Below the pieces are notes generated by a model. It searched no databases, was not told the origin of the DNA, and worked only from the letters and a program-made list of their open reading frames with translations. This document shows positions 16,745-26,008 of a stretch of DNA of 54,334 nt, piece after piece. This DNA is from Desulfovibrio sp. (GTDB lineage: Bacteria; Desulfobacterota; Desulfovibrionia; Desulfovibrionales; Desulfovibrionaceae). Each line of letters starts with the position of its first letter. Position 1 is the stretch's first letter. The position numbers and the translations under genes were made by a program. The stretch covers positions 1 through 54,334 of the forward strand of contig JAITRF010000082.1 of the NCBI GenBank assembly GCA_031288535.1. The letters are read 5' to 3'.

Positions 16745-17971
16745 ATGCGTTTTGAATATTTCGTAGCCCGCCGCTATCTTTTCGCCCGCCGGGGCCAGGC
16801 CTTCATCTCCGTCATTTCCTGGATCTCTGTGGCGGGGGTGGCGCTGGGCGTGGCCTCCCTCATCGTGGTCATGGGGGTGATGAACGGGTTCACCACGGAC
16901 CTGCGGGACAAGATCATCGGCATGGCCGCCCATGCGGTCATCTACAGCGGGGGAAAATTCGAGGAAGACCCGGAGATGGCGGAACGCCTGGCCTCGGTTC
17001 CGGGCGTTACGGGCGTCACCGCCTTCATCCATTCCGGGGTGCTGCTTTCCAGCCGTTCCGGCGGTTCCGGGGTCTACCTGCGGGGCGTGGACCCGAAAAG
17101 CGCGGGCAAGGTGCTGGGGGGACTGAAAAAGATGACGCAGGGACAGGTCGAGGACCTGGACAGCCCCGAGGGACTGCCCGGCATCATCATCGGAGAGGCC
17201 CTGGCGGAAAAGCTGGGGGTCTGGCCCGGCGCGCGCGTCAACGTCATGTCCCCCACCGGACAGCAAAGCGCGGCCGGGTTCACCCCGCTCATAAAACCCT
17301 TCCGCGTGGCCGGTCTCTTCCGGATCGGACTCGCCGACTACGACAGCGCCTTCGCCTTCGTAAACCTGCAAAACGCCAGAGACGTCCTCGGCAGGCCGGG
17401 AAAATTCATCTCCGGCATAGAAGTGGCCGTCGAGGACGTCTACAATGTCGCGCCGGTGCTGGAAAAGGCCCTGGCCATCCTCGGCGACCCGCAGCTCTAC
17501 TTCCGCACCTGGCAGGAAATGAACGCCAACCTCTTCGCGGCCCTGAAACTGGAAAAATCGGCCATGGCCGTGATCCTGGTCCTGGTGATCCTTGTGGGCT
17601 CCTTTTCCATAGTCACCGCCCTGGTCATGCTGGTCATGGAAAAGAAACGGGACATAGCCGTGCTCATGTCCATGGGAGCCACAAAAGCCATGATACGCGG
17701 CATTTTCCGGGTACAGGGGCTGATTATCGGATTTGTGGGCACCGGCCTCGGTTTTTTTCTTGGACTTTCGCTCTGTTATCTGTTAAGGCAGTACAAATTC
17801 ATTGAATTGCCCAAGGGAGTGTACTCTCTGGACTATCTTCCGGTGCTGTTGCACTGGCCGGACGTGGTCCTGACCGGAGTCTGCTCCATGTTGCTCTGCC
17901 TTGCGGCCACGATTTACCCGGCTGTCCAGGCGGCGGGCCTTGAACCCGCCGAAGCGCTGAGGCACGAATGA
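16745..17971 (+). CDS. lolC: lipoprotein-releasing ABC transporter permease (LolC/LolE)
   Basis: The 408-residue protein has an N-terminal membrane segment within VARRYLFARRGQAFISVISW, a large periplasmic MacB-like domain (about residues 45-255), and three C-terminal membrane segments. VMEKKRDIAVLMSMGA is the cytoplasmic coupling helix typical of LolC/E. With LolD it extracts outer-membrane lipoproteins from the inner membrane and hands them to LolA. Only one permease gene is present, so it probably works as a homodimer, as in species with a single LolF-type protein. Start ATG 16745 is preceded by CAGGATCAGG. Its stop overlaps lolD by ATGA. Confidence 0.92.
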   Translation: MRFEYFVARRYLFARRGQAFISVISWISVAGVALGVASLIVVMGVMNGFTTDLRDKIIGMAAHAVIYSGGKFEEDPEMAERLASVPGVTGVTAFIHSGVLLSSRSGGSGVYLRGVDPKSAGKVLGGLKKMTQGQVEDLDSPEGLPGIIIGEALAEKLGVWPGARVNVMSPTGQQSAAGFTPLIKPFRVAGLFRIGLADYDSAFAFVNLQNARDVLGRPGKFISGIEVAVEDVYNVAPVLEKALAILGDPQLYFRTWQEMNANLFAALKLEKSAMAVILVLVILVGSFSIVTALVMLVMEKKRDIAVLMSMGATKAMIRGIFRVQGLIIGFVGTGLGFFLGLSLCYLLRQYKFIELPKGVYSLDYLPVLLHWPDVVLTGVCSMLLCLAATIYPAVQAAGLEPAEALRHE

Positions 17972-18675
17972 ATCCTTTTCCGGAACCGAAAAACTCCCGG
18001 CCGCCCCTTTATTCCCTGCGCGACCTGGAGAAGGAATTCGACGGGCCGGGAGAAAAAGTCCGGGTTTTGCAGGGAGTGAGCGCAGACATACAAATAGGGG
18101 AAAGCGTGGCCGTGGTCGGGGCCTCCGGGTCCGGCAAATCCACGCTCCTGCATATTCTCGGCACGCTGGCGAAACCCGGCGGGGGAGAAATTTTCTTCTG
18201 CGGCGAGAACCTGCGGACCCTTGACGCGGACGGGGCGGCCCGTCTGCGCAATGAAAAAATAGGTTTTGTGTTTCAGTTCCACCACCTGTTGCCTGAATTC
18301 ACCGCCTTGGAGAACGTGGCCATGCAGGCCATAATCGGCGGGACGGCGCGCAGCGCCGCCATGAAAAAGGCAAAAAAGGCGCTGGAACAGGTAGGGCTCG
18401 CAAACCGGGCCGATTTCAACGTCGGACTGCTTTCCGGCGGGGAACGCCAGAGAACCGCGATAGCGCGGGCTCTGGTGCAAAAGCCCGTAGTGCTCCTGGC
18501 CGACGAGCCCACGGGCGATCTTGATGAAAAAAACGGCGGAATGGTGGCGGATCTGTTGATGCAGCTTAACGCCGAACAGGAAATGTCCATGATTGTAGTT
18601 ACGCACAATCCGGAGCTGGCGGGCCGCATGGCCAGACGCTTCGAACTAAAGTCCGGAGAACTGTATGAACAATAG
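17968..18675 (+). CDS. lolD: lipoprotein-releasing ABC transporter ATP-binding protein LolD
   Basis: The 235-residue ATPase has Walker A GASGSGKST, Q-loop region FVFQFHHLLPEFTALENV, signature LSGGERQR, and Walker B VVLLADEPTGDLDE. The H-loop is in VVTHN. The FQFHHLLPEFTALENV stretch is a good LolD marker. It powers release of lipoproteins by the adjacent permease. It overlaps lolC by four bases upstream and bamA by 11 bases downstream, so envelope lipoprotein export and outer-membrane protein assembly are co-expressed here. Confidence 0.95.
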   Translation: MNPFPEPKNSRPPLYSLRDLEKEFDGPGEKVRVLQGVSADIQIGESVAVVGASGSGKSTLLHILGTLAKPGGGEIFFCGENLRTLDADGAARLRNEKIGFVFQFHHLLPEFTALENVAMQAIIGGTARSAAMKKAKKALEQVGLANRADFNVGLLSGGERQRTAIARALVQKPVVLLADEPTGDLDEKNGGMVADLLMQLNAEQEMSMIVVTHNPELAGRMARRFELKSGELYEQ

Positions 18676-21433
18676 AGCGAGGAGAAATCCGCCGCTTGCG
18701 GCCGGGACGGTTCTGGCGGCGCTTCTTGTTTGTCTTACGCTGTTCGTCCCCGAAGCCCTGTCCGCGCCGGCCAGGGCGAAGAGGAGCGGACGGAGCGCGC
18801 AAAACGTCCTGGTGCTGCCCTTCAACTTCCACCAGCAGGGCGAAGACGCCGCAACCGAGGCGAATTTTCCGCGTATGCTGACGGAACGCCTCGCGGCAGC
18901 CGGCCTCGCGGTGGTGCCGCACGAGCGCATGACCGCGCTTTTGCGCTCCCGGCGCGCAAGTTCTCTGGACCTTTCCACCGTGCGCTCCCTGGCCTCGTCC
19001 GCCGGCGCCTCCTACGCCGTCTACGGGACCGTCAACCGCTCGGACGCCGCCTTGAGCATCGACGCGCGCCTGGTCGGCGCCGCTTCCGCCTCCCAGCCCG
19101 TTCCCGTGTTCGTGGAACAACGCGGACGCGGCAACCTGGCCCCCGCGCTCGACCAACTGGTCTCCGCCCTGATCGCGGAATTTCCCAAGCCAAGCGTCCC
19201 CGACCGGGCGGGCGCGCCGTCCGTCTCCGGGTCCGCCATCGCCGGGGTGGAAGTGCGGGGACTCAAAGTGCTTGACCCGGACGTGATCCTGATGCGCGTG
19301 TCCTCCCGCAAAGGAGACAGCCCCGACCCCGCGCTCCTCGACCAGGAAGTCAAACAGATCTGGGATATGGGCTATTTCAACGACGTGCAGATCAAACTCG
19401 AACCGCGCGCCGACGGCCTGTGGCTCGTATATGCGGTCACGGAAAAACCCCGCCTGGAAGTCATAAATTTCGAGGGGAACAAGGAACTGGACGACGACGA
19501 CCTGATAGCCGTGATGGGCAGCAAAACCGGGTCGATCCTCAATGAACGGATGCTCGCGGACGATATCCAGAAAATACTCGAAGCCTACCGCAAGGACGGA
19601 TACTACCTGGCCACGGTGGAACAGCGCACGGAGGCGCGCCCCACCGGCGGCGTCATCCTTACCCTCACCGTCAACGAAGGAAAGAAACTCTACATAAGCG
19701 ACGTGCGCTTGGAGGGCTGCTCCCAGATATCCGAAGGCGACGTCAAAGACCAGCTCCTGCTCTCCGAGCGCACCATAATTTCCTGGATAACGGGCACCGG
19801 GGTGCTGAAAGAGGAGTTAATCGAACGCGATTCCGCGGCCATAGCCGCCTATTATCTGGATAACGGCTTTATGGACGTGACCGTGGCGGCGCCGAAGATC
19901 GAATACACGGAAAACGGCATAATCATCACCTTCCCCATTCACGAAGGTCCCCGCTACGCCTTGGGGGACATCACCTTCGCCGGAGACCTGATCGACACCG
20001 AGGACCGCCTGAAACAGGAGGTGGAACTGGACGAACTGGCCGCCTCCGGAGGGCACTTCAACCTGTCCCTCATGCAGAAGGACGCGAAAAAGCTGACTGA
20101 TTTCTACTCGGATTACGGATACGCCTTCGCGGAAATCACGCCTACCCCGCAGAAACGCGGTGACGGCTCCGAGGTCGTGGACATAATTTTCAACATAGGC
20201 AAAAAACGCAAGTATCATATCCGTCAGGTCACGACGGAAGGCAACGTCAAGACCCGCGACAACGTCATCCTGCGCGAAATGCGCCTCACGGACGGCGAGC
20301 AGTTCAGAGGCGACAGAATGCGCCGCAGCGTCGAACGCCTGAACAAGCTCGGCTATTTCGAGGTGGCTGAGACCGAACTCGTCCAGACGGGGAACGAAGA
20401 CGAAGTGGACGTCAAGGTCAAGATCAAGGAGAAGCCTACCGGCGCGCTCATGGCGGGCGTGGGCTATTCGACCTTTTCCAGGGTCGGCGTGGTCGGCACG
20501 ATCATGGAGCGCAACCTCTGGGGCAAAGGCTACAACATCTCGTTGCAGTCGGCCTTTTCCTCGCGGCGCAGCGCCTACACCTTCAATTTCACCAATCCGC
20601 GCCTCAACGACACCAACCTGAGCGTGGCCGTGGACCTCTACCACTGGCGCGACGACTACATTGACTTCCTCAAACGCACCACCGGCGGAGTCGTGCGCTT
20701 CTCCTACCCGATCGGCGAATATACCTCCGTGGGCTTGGGATATCGCCTTGACCAGTACGAGATATACGACACGAACGACTACGCCGCCCAAATCATCCGG
20801 GATTACGCGAACGGAACGCGCTACACCAGCGTGGCCATAGCCCGCCTGATCCGCGACACCACCAACCGGGAACACCCGACCTCCGGCAACATAGACATGA
20901 TCGGCGTCGACTACGGCGGCGGGGTTCTGGGCGGCAGCGACGCCTTTGTCACAGTCACGGCCGAGCACCAGACCTACTATGAACTCTGGAAAGACCACGT
21001 TCTGCACGGCCGCATAAAAGGTTCGGCCATATTCCACAACGGCAAAAGCGAAGTGCCGGTCTTCGAGCGCTTCTGGATGGGCGGCATGAACAGCGTGCGC
21101 GGTTACGACAGCGAAGACATAGTCCCGCGCGACCCGCAGACCGACGACCGCATCGGCGGCACGCGCATGGCCTTCATGAACCTGGAGTACATCTATACGC
21201 TGAGCAACGAAGTCGGCCTCTATCTGGTCCCCTTCTATGACATGGGCTTCAACCTGGACGCGGACCGCTCGTACAGGTTGAACGACGAACTGCTGAAATC
21301 CGCAGGTCTTGAACTGCGCTGGCGCTCCCCCATGGGCGATCTGCGCTTTTCCTACGGCATTCCCTTCGACGAGGACCGGCGCGGACATAAAAACAGCGGG
21401 CGCTTCGAGTTTTCCATGGGCCAGATATTCTGA
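18665..21433 (+). CDS. bamA: outer-membrane protein assembly factor BamA with an extra N-terminal domain
   Basis: BamA inserts beta-barrel proteins in the outer membrane. The 922-residue protein has a signal peptide (about 1-33), then roughly 150 residues not found in E. coli BamA. POTRA domains follow from about residue 195, and a 16-strand Omp85 barrel occupies the last 380 residues. The barrel signature FWMGGMNSVRGYDSEDI contains the conserved RGY of loop 6, and the chain ends with an aromatic residue (GQIF). The extra domain (LVLPFNFHQ, MLTERLAAAGLAVV, GASYAVYGTVNR) looks like the TolB/FlgO-type nucleotide-like fold. ATG 18665 lies inside the lolD end. Identification is secure. Confidence 0.95.
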   Translation: MNNRARRNPPLAAGTVLAALLVCLTLFVPEALSAPARAKRSGRSAQNVLVLPFNFHQQGEDAATEANFPRMLTERLAAAGLAVVPHERMTALLRSRRASSLDLSTVRSLASSAGASYAVYGTVNRSDAALSIDARLVGAASASQPVPVFVEQRGRGNLAPALDQLVSALIAEFPKPSVPDRAGAPSVSGSAIAGVEVRGLKVLDPDVILMRVSSRKGDSPDPALLDQEVKQIWDMGYFNDVQIKLEPRADGLWLVYAVTEKPRLEVINFEGNKELDDDDLIAVMGSKTGSILNERMLADDIQKILEAYRKDGYYLATVEQRTEARPTGGVILTLTVNEGKKLYISDVRLEGCSQISEGDVKDQLLLSERTIISWITGTGVLKEELIERDSAAIAAYYLDNGFMDVTVAAPKIEYTENGIIITFPIHEGPRYALGDITFAGDLIDTEDRLKQEVELDELAASGGHFNLSLMQKDAKKLTDFYSDYGYAFAEITPTPQKRGDGSEVVDIIFNIGKKRKYHIRQVTTEGNVKTRDNVILREMRLTDGEQFRGDRMRRSVERLNKLGYFEVAETELVQTGNEDEVDVKVKIKEKPTGALMAGVGYSTFSRVGVVGTIMERNLWGKGYNISLQSAFSSRRSAYTFNFTNPRLNDTNLSVAVDLYHWRDDYIDFLKRTTGGVVRFSYPIGEYTSVGLGYRLDQYEIYDTNDYAAQIIRDYANGTRYTSVAIARLIRDTTNREHPTSGNIDMIGVDYGGGVLGGSDAFVTVTAEHQTYYELWKDHVLHGRIKGSAIFHNGKSEVPVFERFWMGGMNSVRGYDSEDIVPRDPQTDDRIGGTRMAFMNLEYIYTLSNEVGLYLVPFYDMGFNLDADRSYRLNDELLKSAGLELRWRSPMGDLRFSYGIPFDEDRRGHKNSGRFEFSMGQIF

Positions 21434-21456
21434 CAGGGACGAAGAAACAAGGGACC

Positions 21457-22404
21457 ATGCGCGCCGTTTCGCTTTTCCTTCTCGTCACGGCCCTGACGTT
21501 TTGCATCGCCGCCGCGCCCGCGCAGGCCGCGCAAACGACATCCTCCCGGCAAACGGGGCAAAGCGCAAAAAAGACCCCGGAGCGGAAAAAAACCGCTCAG
21601 GGGACGCAAAAAAGCTCCGGCAAAGCCCGAACGACCCGGAAGCAGAACGCGCAAAAACCCCGGCAAGGACAAAAGGCCCAGTCCCCCGCAAACGCCGACG
21701 CCCTTCTGGAACAACTGGGACTTACCGTAAAGACGATCATGATCGACGCCGGGCACGGAGGCAGGGATCCGGGCGCGCAGGCCTTCGGCATCACGGAAAA
21801 GGACTTTACCCTGGCGCTGGCCGCCCGGCTCGGGGAGACCCTGCGCAAAAGGGGCTTCCGCATCATCTACACGCGCACGGACAACAGATACGTGGGTCTG
21901 CAGGAGCGGCCGGACGCGGCCAACGCCAAAAAGGCCGACCTCTTCATCTCGGTTCACGCCAACTCCAATCCCAACCCGGCCCACAAGGGGCTTGAGACCT
22001 ATTATCTCGCCGAGACCAAAAGCCACGACGCCCTGACCGTCGCAGCGAGGGAAAACGGCGTGGCCCCGCAGGAGATCAGCGACCTCCAGTTTATTCTCAC
22101 GGATCTGCTGCTCAGCTCGAAAGTCAAGGAATCGCGGCACCTGGCCGAATGCGTGCAAAGCGGCATGCTGGCCGCACTGCGCAAGGCCGGAACGTCCACA
22201 CCGGACAACGGGGTGCGCGGCGCCCCGTTCCGCGTCCTGATGGGGGCGCGTATGCCGGCCATATTGGCGGAATTCGGCTACATAAGCAACAAGGAGGAGG
22301 CGGCCAACCTCAAGAAGGACGGCTACCTGCAAAAGCTCTGCGATGGCTTGGCCAACGGCATTGTGAAATACAAGCAGGACCTTGCGGCCCAGACCCCCGG
22401 ATAG
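21457..22404 (+). CDS. amiC: N-acetylmuramoyl-L-alanine amidase (Amidase_3)
   Basis: The 315-residue secreted enzyme removes peptide stems from glycan strands. The N-terminus is a signal peptide followed by a long Lys/Gln/Ser/Thr-rich linker (about residues 25-80). The zinc catalytic domain shows IDAGHGGRDPGA (His), a Glu in GITEKDF, SVHANSNPN (His), and the catalytic Glu in LAEFGYISN. It follows bamA by 23 bases and is probably the last gene of the Lol-Bam unit. No AMIN or SPOR targeting domain is recognisable, so the disordered linker may do the wall binding. The amiC symbol is by family only. Confidence 0.88.
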   Translation: MRAVSLFLLVTALTFCIAAAPAQAAQTTSSRQTGQSAKKTPERKKTAQGTQKSSGKARTTRKQNAQKPRQGQKAQSPANADALLEQLGLTVKTIMIDAGHGGRDPGAQAFGITEKDFTLALAARLGETLRKRGFRIIYTRTDNRYVGLQERPDAANAKKADLFISVHANSNPNPAHKGLETYYLAETKSHDALTVAARENGVAPQEISDLQFILTDLLLSSKVKESRHLAECVQSGMLAALRKAGTSTPDNGVRGAPFRVLMGARMPAILAEFGYISNKEEAANLKKDGYLQKLCDGLANGIVKYKQDLAAQTPG

Positions 22405-22453
22405 GGAAAGCGGGCGAGTCCGCCGGAACGAGTATCCTCGGCATTGTTCGGCT

Positions 22454-23854
22454 TCATTTCAAAATCTCCCAATGTCCGCCCTTTTTCGGGCCGATGTGCC
22501 GCAAGCGGCCTTCCGCGCGCAAATTTTTGGCAACGAGTTCAATGGCGGCGACACTCTTCCCCAGCGCTGAGGCGGCTGCGGATAAAGAAAGGGCAGGTTG
22601 CTCGCGCAAAAGTTCCAAGAGTCGATCCGGCGTTTTTACCTCAGTTTCTACCCTAGTTTCTACCCTAGTTTCTACCCTAGTTTCTACCCTAGTTTCTGAT
22701 GGAGTTTTTTCCCTCGCTTCCTGTTCTGAGCCGGCCATAAGTTGTAAGTATTCGTCAGAAAAGGGAAATTCCGTCCACAATCCATTCCCGTCAAAACGTA
22801 GATGCGGCGCGGGCGTTCCGGCTTCCCGGCAGGCGGCAAAAATGCGCTCAATGCCCCGTCCCCACGCCTCAATTTCCCCGGCGCGGAAAAAGACGTTGGC
22901 GATGTCGGGATTGAAGGGCTGCGACGTATGCGGGGCAAGCAGTGTGTCCGCCGTCCAGCCTTCCGGCAGGGTGGCCGGATTCCACAGCATCAGTTTTTGG
23001 TCATAGACCCGGATTTGGATTGGCGCTGGCGTCATGTAATCGCGGTGGATCAGGGCGTTGAGCAGGGCTTCGCGCAAGGCCGGACGCGGCACGGGGTAGC
23101 GCTCCACGCGCACAATATCCTCATAGCGGATGGATGCCTTGAGGTACTTGAAAAACAGGATTTCCAGAATTTTTTGCGCTTGCGTGAAGAGATCTCCGTT
23201 CACTTCGTCATGGTAGACAATTTCCGACTCCGATTGGAAAAAGCCGATTTTGACAAAAGCGCCGGTAACAAAGCGCAAGGGATCGGGGTGGAAGAGCAGG
23301 GCCGCCGCCCGTTTGAGGTAACGGCCTTCCGTGAGCTTGAGCTTGTCCAGAAGTCCGGCATCCGGTTCGGCAAGGGCCGAGGCATCCAGGCGCCCGCTTG
23401 TCCGGGCGAGAGCGCGGAACTGCGCCAGTGCCTGGGGTGAGAGGTCTTCCGCATCGAGTCCGGGCAGGGGGGAACCGTCCCAGGTGCGCCCGTAGCGACG
23501 CAACAGAAAACGGTCCAGGGCCGCGCCCTTGAGTTCCTGCAAGGTGCTGCCGCTACGCTGGTAGTAGCGGCCACGGTAGCTGATGGGGTTTGGGTAGGCG
23601 GGAACGACAATTTCCAGATATCCCTTGCCGTCCTCCTCGCGCAGATTCACCTCGGCCATGATGCCCAGCAGATCCCGGAGCTTGTTGGGTAGTTCATCCA
23701 GCAAAAGCCGCGTCTCCGGCAGACCGACGAGCTTGCCTTTGTCATCCCGGCCAACGACCAGCGTACCGCCTTCGGCATTGGCGAAGCCGCAGACCCACTT
23801 CAAGTGGTCGTCACGCCAGGAGGATTTCCATTCGAGGGTTTGGGATTCATTCAT
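22454..23854 (-). CDS. AlbA_2 / HATPase_c_4 transcriptional-regulator-like protein
   Basis: The 466-residue protein begins with an AlbA_2 (Schlafen-like) nucleic-acid-binding domain, ESQTLEWKSSWRDDHLKWVCGFANAEGG. A GHKL-like HATPase_c_4 domain follows (REALLNALIHRDY, then GRGIERIF). The C-terminal winged-helix region contains LSLSAAASALGKSVAAI. Between the last two is a run of four exact 12-base repeats coding ETRV (22643-22690), giving a charged hinge. Function is unknown; relatives occur in mobile islands and beside restriction genes, as the homologue at 40901 does here. It is convergent with amiC and sits beside a tRNA 3'-end fragment, consistent with a small integrated insertion. Confidence 0.82.
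   Translation of the reverse strand: MNESQTLEWKSSWRDDHLKWVCGFANAEGGTLVVGRDDKGKLVGLPETRLLLDELPNKLRDLLGIMAEVNLREEDGKGYLEIVVPAYPNPISYRGRYYQRSGSTLQELKGAALDRFLLRRYGRTWDGSPLPGLDAEDLSPQALAQFRALARTSGRLDASALAEPDAGLLDKLKLTEGRYLKRAAALLFHPDPLRFVTGAFVKIGFFQSESEIVYHDEVNGDLFTQAQKILEILFFKYLKASIRYEDIVRVERYPVPRPALREALLNALIHRDYMTPAPIQIRVYDQKLMLWNPATLPEGWTADTLLAPHTSQPFNPDIANVFFRAGEIEAWGRGIERIFAACREAGTPAPHLRFDGNGLWTEFPFSDEYLQLMAGSEQEAREKTPSETRVETRVETRVETRVETEVKTPDRLLELLREQPALSLSAAASALGKSVAAIELVAKNLRAEGRLRHIGPKKGGHWEILK
22643..22698 (-). repeat. in-frame 12-base tandem repeat
   Basis: The plus-strand unit AGTTTCTACCCT is present four times exactly (22643-22690) with a partial fifth copy. On the coding strand it encodes repeated Glu-Thr-Arg-Val. 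Copy changes would keep the frame, so it alters hinge length rather than switching the gene off. Confidence 0.9.
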
Positions 23855-23943
23855 GGCTACACGGATAGGATTTGTCTATCTTTCTGTCAACTTAATTTGC
23901 TATAGACACCGCCATGGAGCAGGCGGGTATCCGATAATTTTCT

Positions 23944-23988
23944 TGGCGGGCAGTACAAAATTTGAACCTGTGGCCTCCGCCGTGTGAA
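23944..23988 (-). tRNA. truncated tRNA 3' half (Val-CAC-like), probable attachment-site remnant
   Basis: The minus strand reads TTCACAC, GGCGG, AGGCC, then ACAGG-TTCAAAT-TTTGT, then ACTGCCC-G-CCA. That is the order of an anticodon loop (CAC), the 3' anticodon stem, variable loop, T-arm, acceptor 3' strand and CCA. The matching 5' half (GGGCAGT and a D-arm) is not found upstream, and the T-stem relies on weak G-U pairs. This looks like a decayed 3' end left by integration next to the AlbA_2 gene. It should not be functional. Confidence 0.4.
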
Positions 23989-24141
23989 AAGGCCCGCGCG
24001 GAGCTTCGTCCGGCCTCGTCTCCCTCCGCTTGATTCGGCAGCGCAAACCCCTCTTGCCTGAAGGCGAAAGACAGGGTATTGTCCAGAGGTGCGCAGCATG
24101 ACCCCAACTCCATGTCCTCCGATGCGGAGGCGCCGCGGAGC

Positions 24142-25905
24142 ATGAAAGTCTTTCCGCTACTTCCGTTCCTGGCGGTGTTCCTGCTTTCGGCCTGCGCCCT
24201 GCACAAGGGCGACGGCCCGGACAAATACCAGGCTGACCTCCCGGAAATGATGGATTCCTATACGCCGCGCGACGACGGACGCCCGCTTTCCCCCTCCGAA
24301 CTCGAAGCCTTCAAGACAATCAGCGACCTGGACCGCAAGATAAGCCCCGAAGACGCCCAGGTGGTGGAACTGCACTTCAAATTTTTCGTCCATGAAAACC
24401 GCAGGCTCGTGGAACGGTATATCAGCCGCGGCGCCCGTTTTCTGCCCTATGTGCGCAAGATTTTCGCCTCCCGCGGCATTCCCGAGGACCTGGCCTACCT
24501 TTTTCTGGTGGAGAGCGCGGGCAACCCCAACGCCTATTCGCGGGCCGGGGCCGTGGGACTTTGGCAGTTCATCCCCATGACCGGGCGCAAATACGGCCTG
24601 ACCCAGAACGCATGGCTGGACGAACGCAGAGACCCCTATAAATCCACTTACTCGGCCTCTGATTATCTGCTCAAACTTTACAACGACTTCGAAGACTGGC
24701 CTCTGGCCGCAGCCGCCTACAACGCGGGCGAAGGCAAAATCGGCCGGGCCATGGGCGGAACCGGGGCGAAAAATTTCTTCGAACTCTGCCGCCTGGACGA
24801 GCGGCTTGAGGAACGCGCGCGCCTCAGGCCCGAAACCCGCGACTATGTGCCCCGCCTGATCGCCGTGGCCAAGATCATGCGCAACCTGAAAAAACTGGGC
24901 TTTGACGAACCTTCTCCGGATATGGCCTGGGATCTCGCGCCCCTGAACCTTCCTTCCGGCACCAACCTCGCGGGGCTCGCCAAGCATCTGGACATTCCCT
25001 GGAGCGACTTCACCGGCATGAACCCCGCCCTGCGCAAGGCGGCGAGCCCCCCCGCCGGGACGGCCACCGCCTACGTGCCGCCGGACAAACTGACCGCGGC
25101 CGTAAGCTGGGTATCCACTCCGGGCGCGCGCAGCTTCGCCGGCTGGACGGAATACACCGTGCGCAGAGGCGATACCCTGGCCTCCGTCGCCAAGCGCCAT
25201 AAAATCTCCGTGAGTGAACTCAAAACCGCCAACGGCATAAGCGCTCTGCCCCCCAAAGGAGAAACTCTCGTCATCCCGACCTCCGGCAAAGGCGCGGTGT
25301 ACGAGGCGCTTGCCCGAAAACCCGCTCCGACCCCGTCTGCCTCTCCCGCCCCGCCCCTGAAGACGGCCGTCTATGAAACCCCGAAAGCCGCCGCCGCGAA
25401 AGACGGGGGGCGAAAGACCGGGACGGCCGGAACCGCGCGGGCATCCTGTCTGGTCGGCTCCGGAGACACCCTCTCCGGCATCGCCCTGCGCAACGGGACC
25501 ACCGTGGCCGAACTGGCGCGGCTTAACAACCTGAACCCGAAACGGGCGGTCCTCCGGATAGGACAACGCCTGATCCTGCCAGGCAAATCCGCCGGTGCGC
25601 CGGCCGTCGCGCCGGCGGCGCAGCAACGCGACGGAGCGCCCGCCCCCGCGCAAAGCGCGACCCTTGCGGCGGAAGCCGGACGAACGGCGGCAAAAACCCA
25701 GGCTACCGTCCAAAGCGGGTCCAAAAGCCCCGGAGAGGAGAAAGGCTCCGCGCGGGCGAACGGCAAAAGCATAAGCGTGAAGTCCGGCGACACCCTGACT
25801 TCCATAGCCAAACGCCACAAGGTGTCGGTGCGCGCCCTGCAGGAAGCCAACAAACTTGAAGCCGGAACCACCCTGCGAATCGGGCGCAAACTCTTCATTC
25901 CCTGA
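24142..25905 (+). CDS. mltD: membrane-bound lytic murein transglycosylase D-like lipoprotein with three LysM domains
   Basis: The 587-residue protein has a lipoprotein signal with lipobox LSAC (Cys near 17) and an SLT catalytic domain. The catalytic Glu is in LVESAGNPNAYSRAGAVG, with GLWQFIPMTGRKYGL and AAYNAGEG following. Three LysM peptidoglycan-binding repeats come at about residues 335-390, 435-480 and 540-587, separated by Ala/Pro/Thr-rich linkers. It cuts glycan strands during wall growth or turnover from the outer-membrane side. ATG 24142 (MKVFPLL) begins the signal; the longer upstream frame lacks one. E. coli MltD has two LysM repeats. No operon partner overlaps. Confidence 0.92.
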   Translation: MKVFPLLPFLAVFLLSACALHKGDGPDKYQADLPEMMDSYTPRDDGRPLSPSELEAFKTISDLDRKISPEDAQVVELHFKFFVHENRRLVERYISRGARFLPYVRKIFASRGIPEDLAYLFLVESAGNPNAYSRAGAVGLWQFIPMTGRKYGLTQNAWLDERRDPYKSTYSASDYLLKLYNDFEDWPLAAAAYNAGEGKIGRAMGGTGAKNFFELCRLDERLEERARLRPETRDYVPRLIAVAKIMRNLKKLGFDEPSPDMAWDLAPLNLPSGTNLAGLAKHLDIPWSDFTGMNPALRKAASPPAGTATAYVPPDKLTAAVSWVSTPGARSFAGWTEYTVRRGDTLASVAKRHKISVSELKTANGISALPPKGETLVIPTSGKGAVYEALARKPAPTPSASPAPPLKTAVYETPKAAAAKDGGRKTGTAGTARASCLVGSGDTLSGIALRNGTTVAELARLNNLNPKRAVLRIGQRLILPGKSAGAPAVAPAAQQRDGAPAPAQSATLAAEAGRTAAKTQATVQSGSKSPGEEKGSARANGKSISVKSGDTLTSIAKRHKVSVRALQEANKLEAGTTLRIGRKLFIP

Positions 25906-25914
25906 ATCCGGGCC

Positions 25915-26008
25915 AGGGCTGACGCATCTTATTGCGTCAGCCCTGCGGCGATACGCAAGCATCGTCCGAAGCCGCAGGCTTCGTAAGGAGCAAGGCGGCT
26001 TTTCCGCC
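25915..26008. repeat. three successive hairpins after the mltD-like gene
   Basis: 25915-25926 pairs with 25933-25944 (12 bp, perfect). 25967-25973 pairs with 25977-25983, and 25994-25998 with 26004-26008. The first, 10 bases after the stop, may terminate transcription although no T-run follows. The last, followed by GAATCTCAA, resembles a degenerate hairpin 3 plus tail of the B family. An AT-rich stretch (26030-26065) then leads to phoH and may hold its promoter. Confidence 0.6.

Noticed and set aside
22643..22698. Possible CRISPR-like array
   Set aside because: The 12-base units are contiguous with no spacers and code for an in-frame peptide repeat. No cas genes occur in the window.
23944..23988. 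Functional tRNA-Val gene
   Set aside because: The 5' acceptor strand, D-arm and 5' anticodon stem are missing, and the T-stem has weak pairs.
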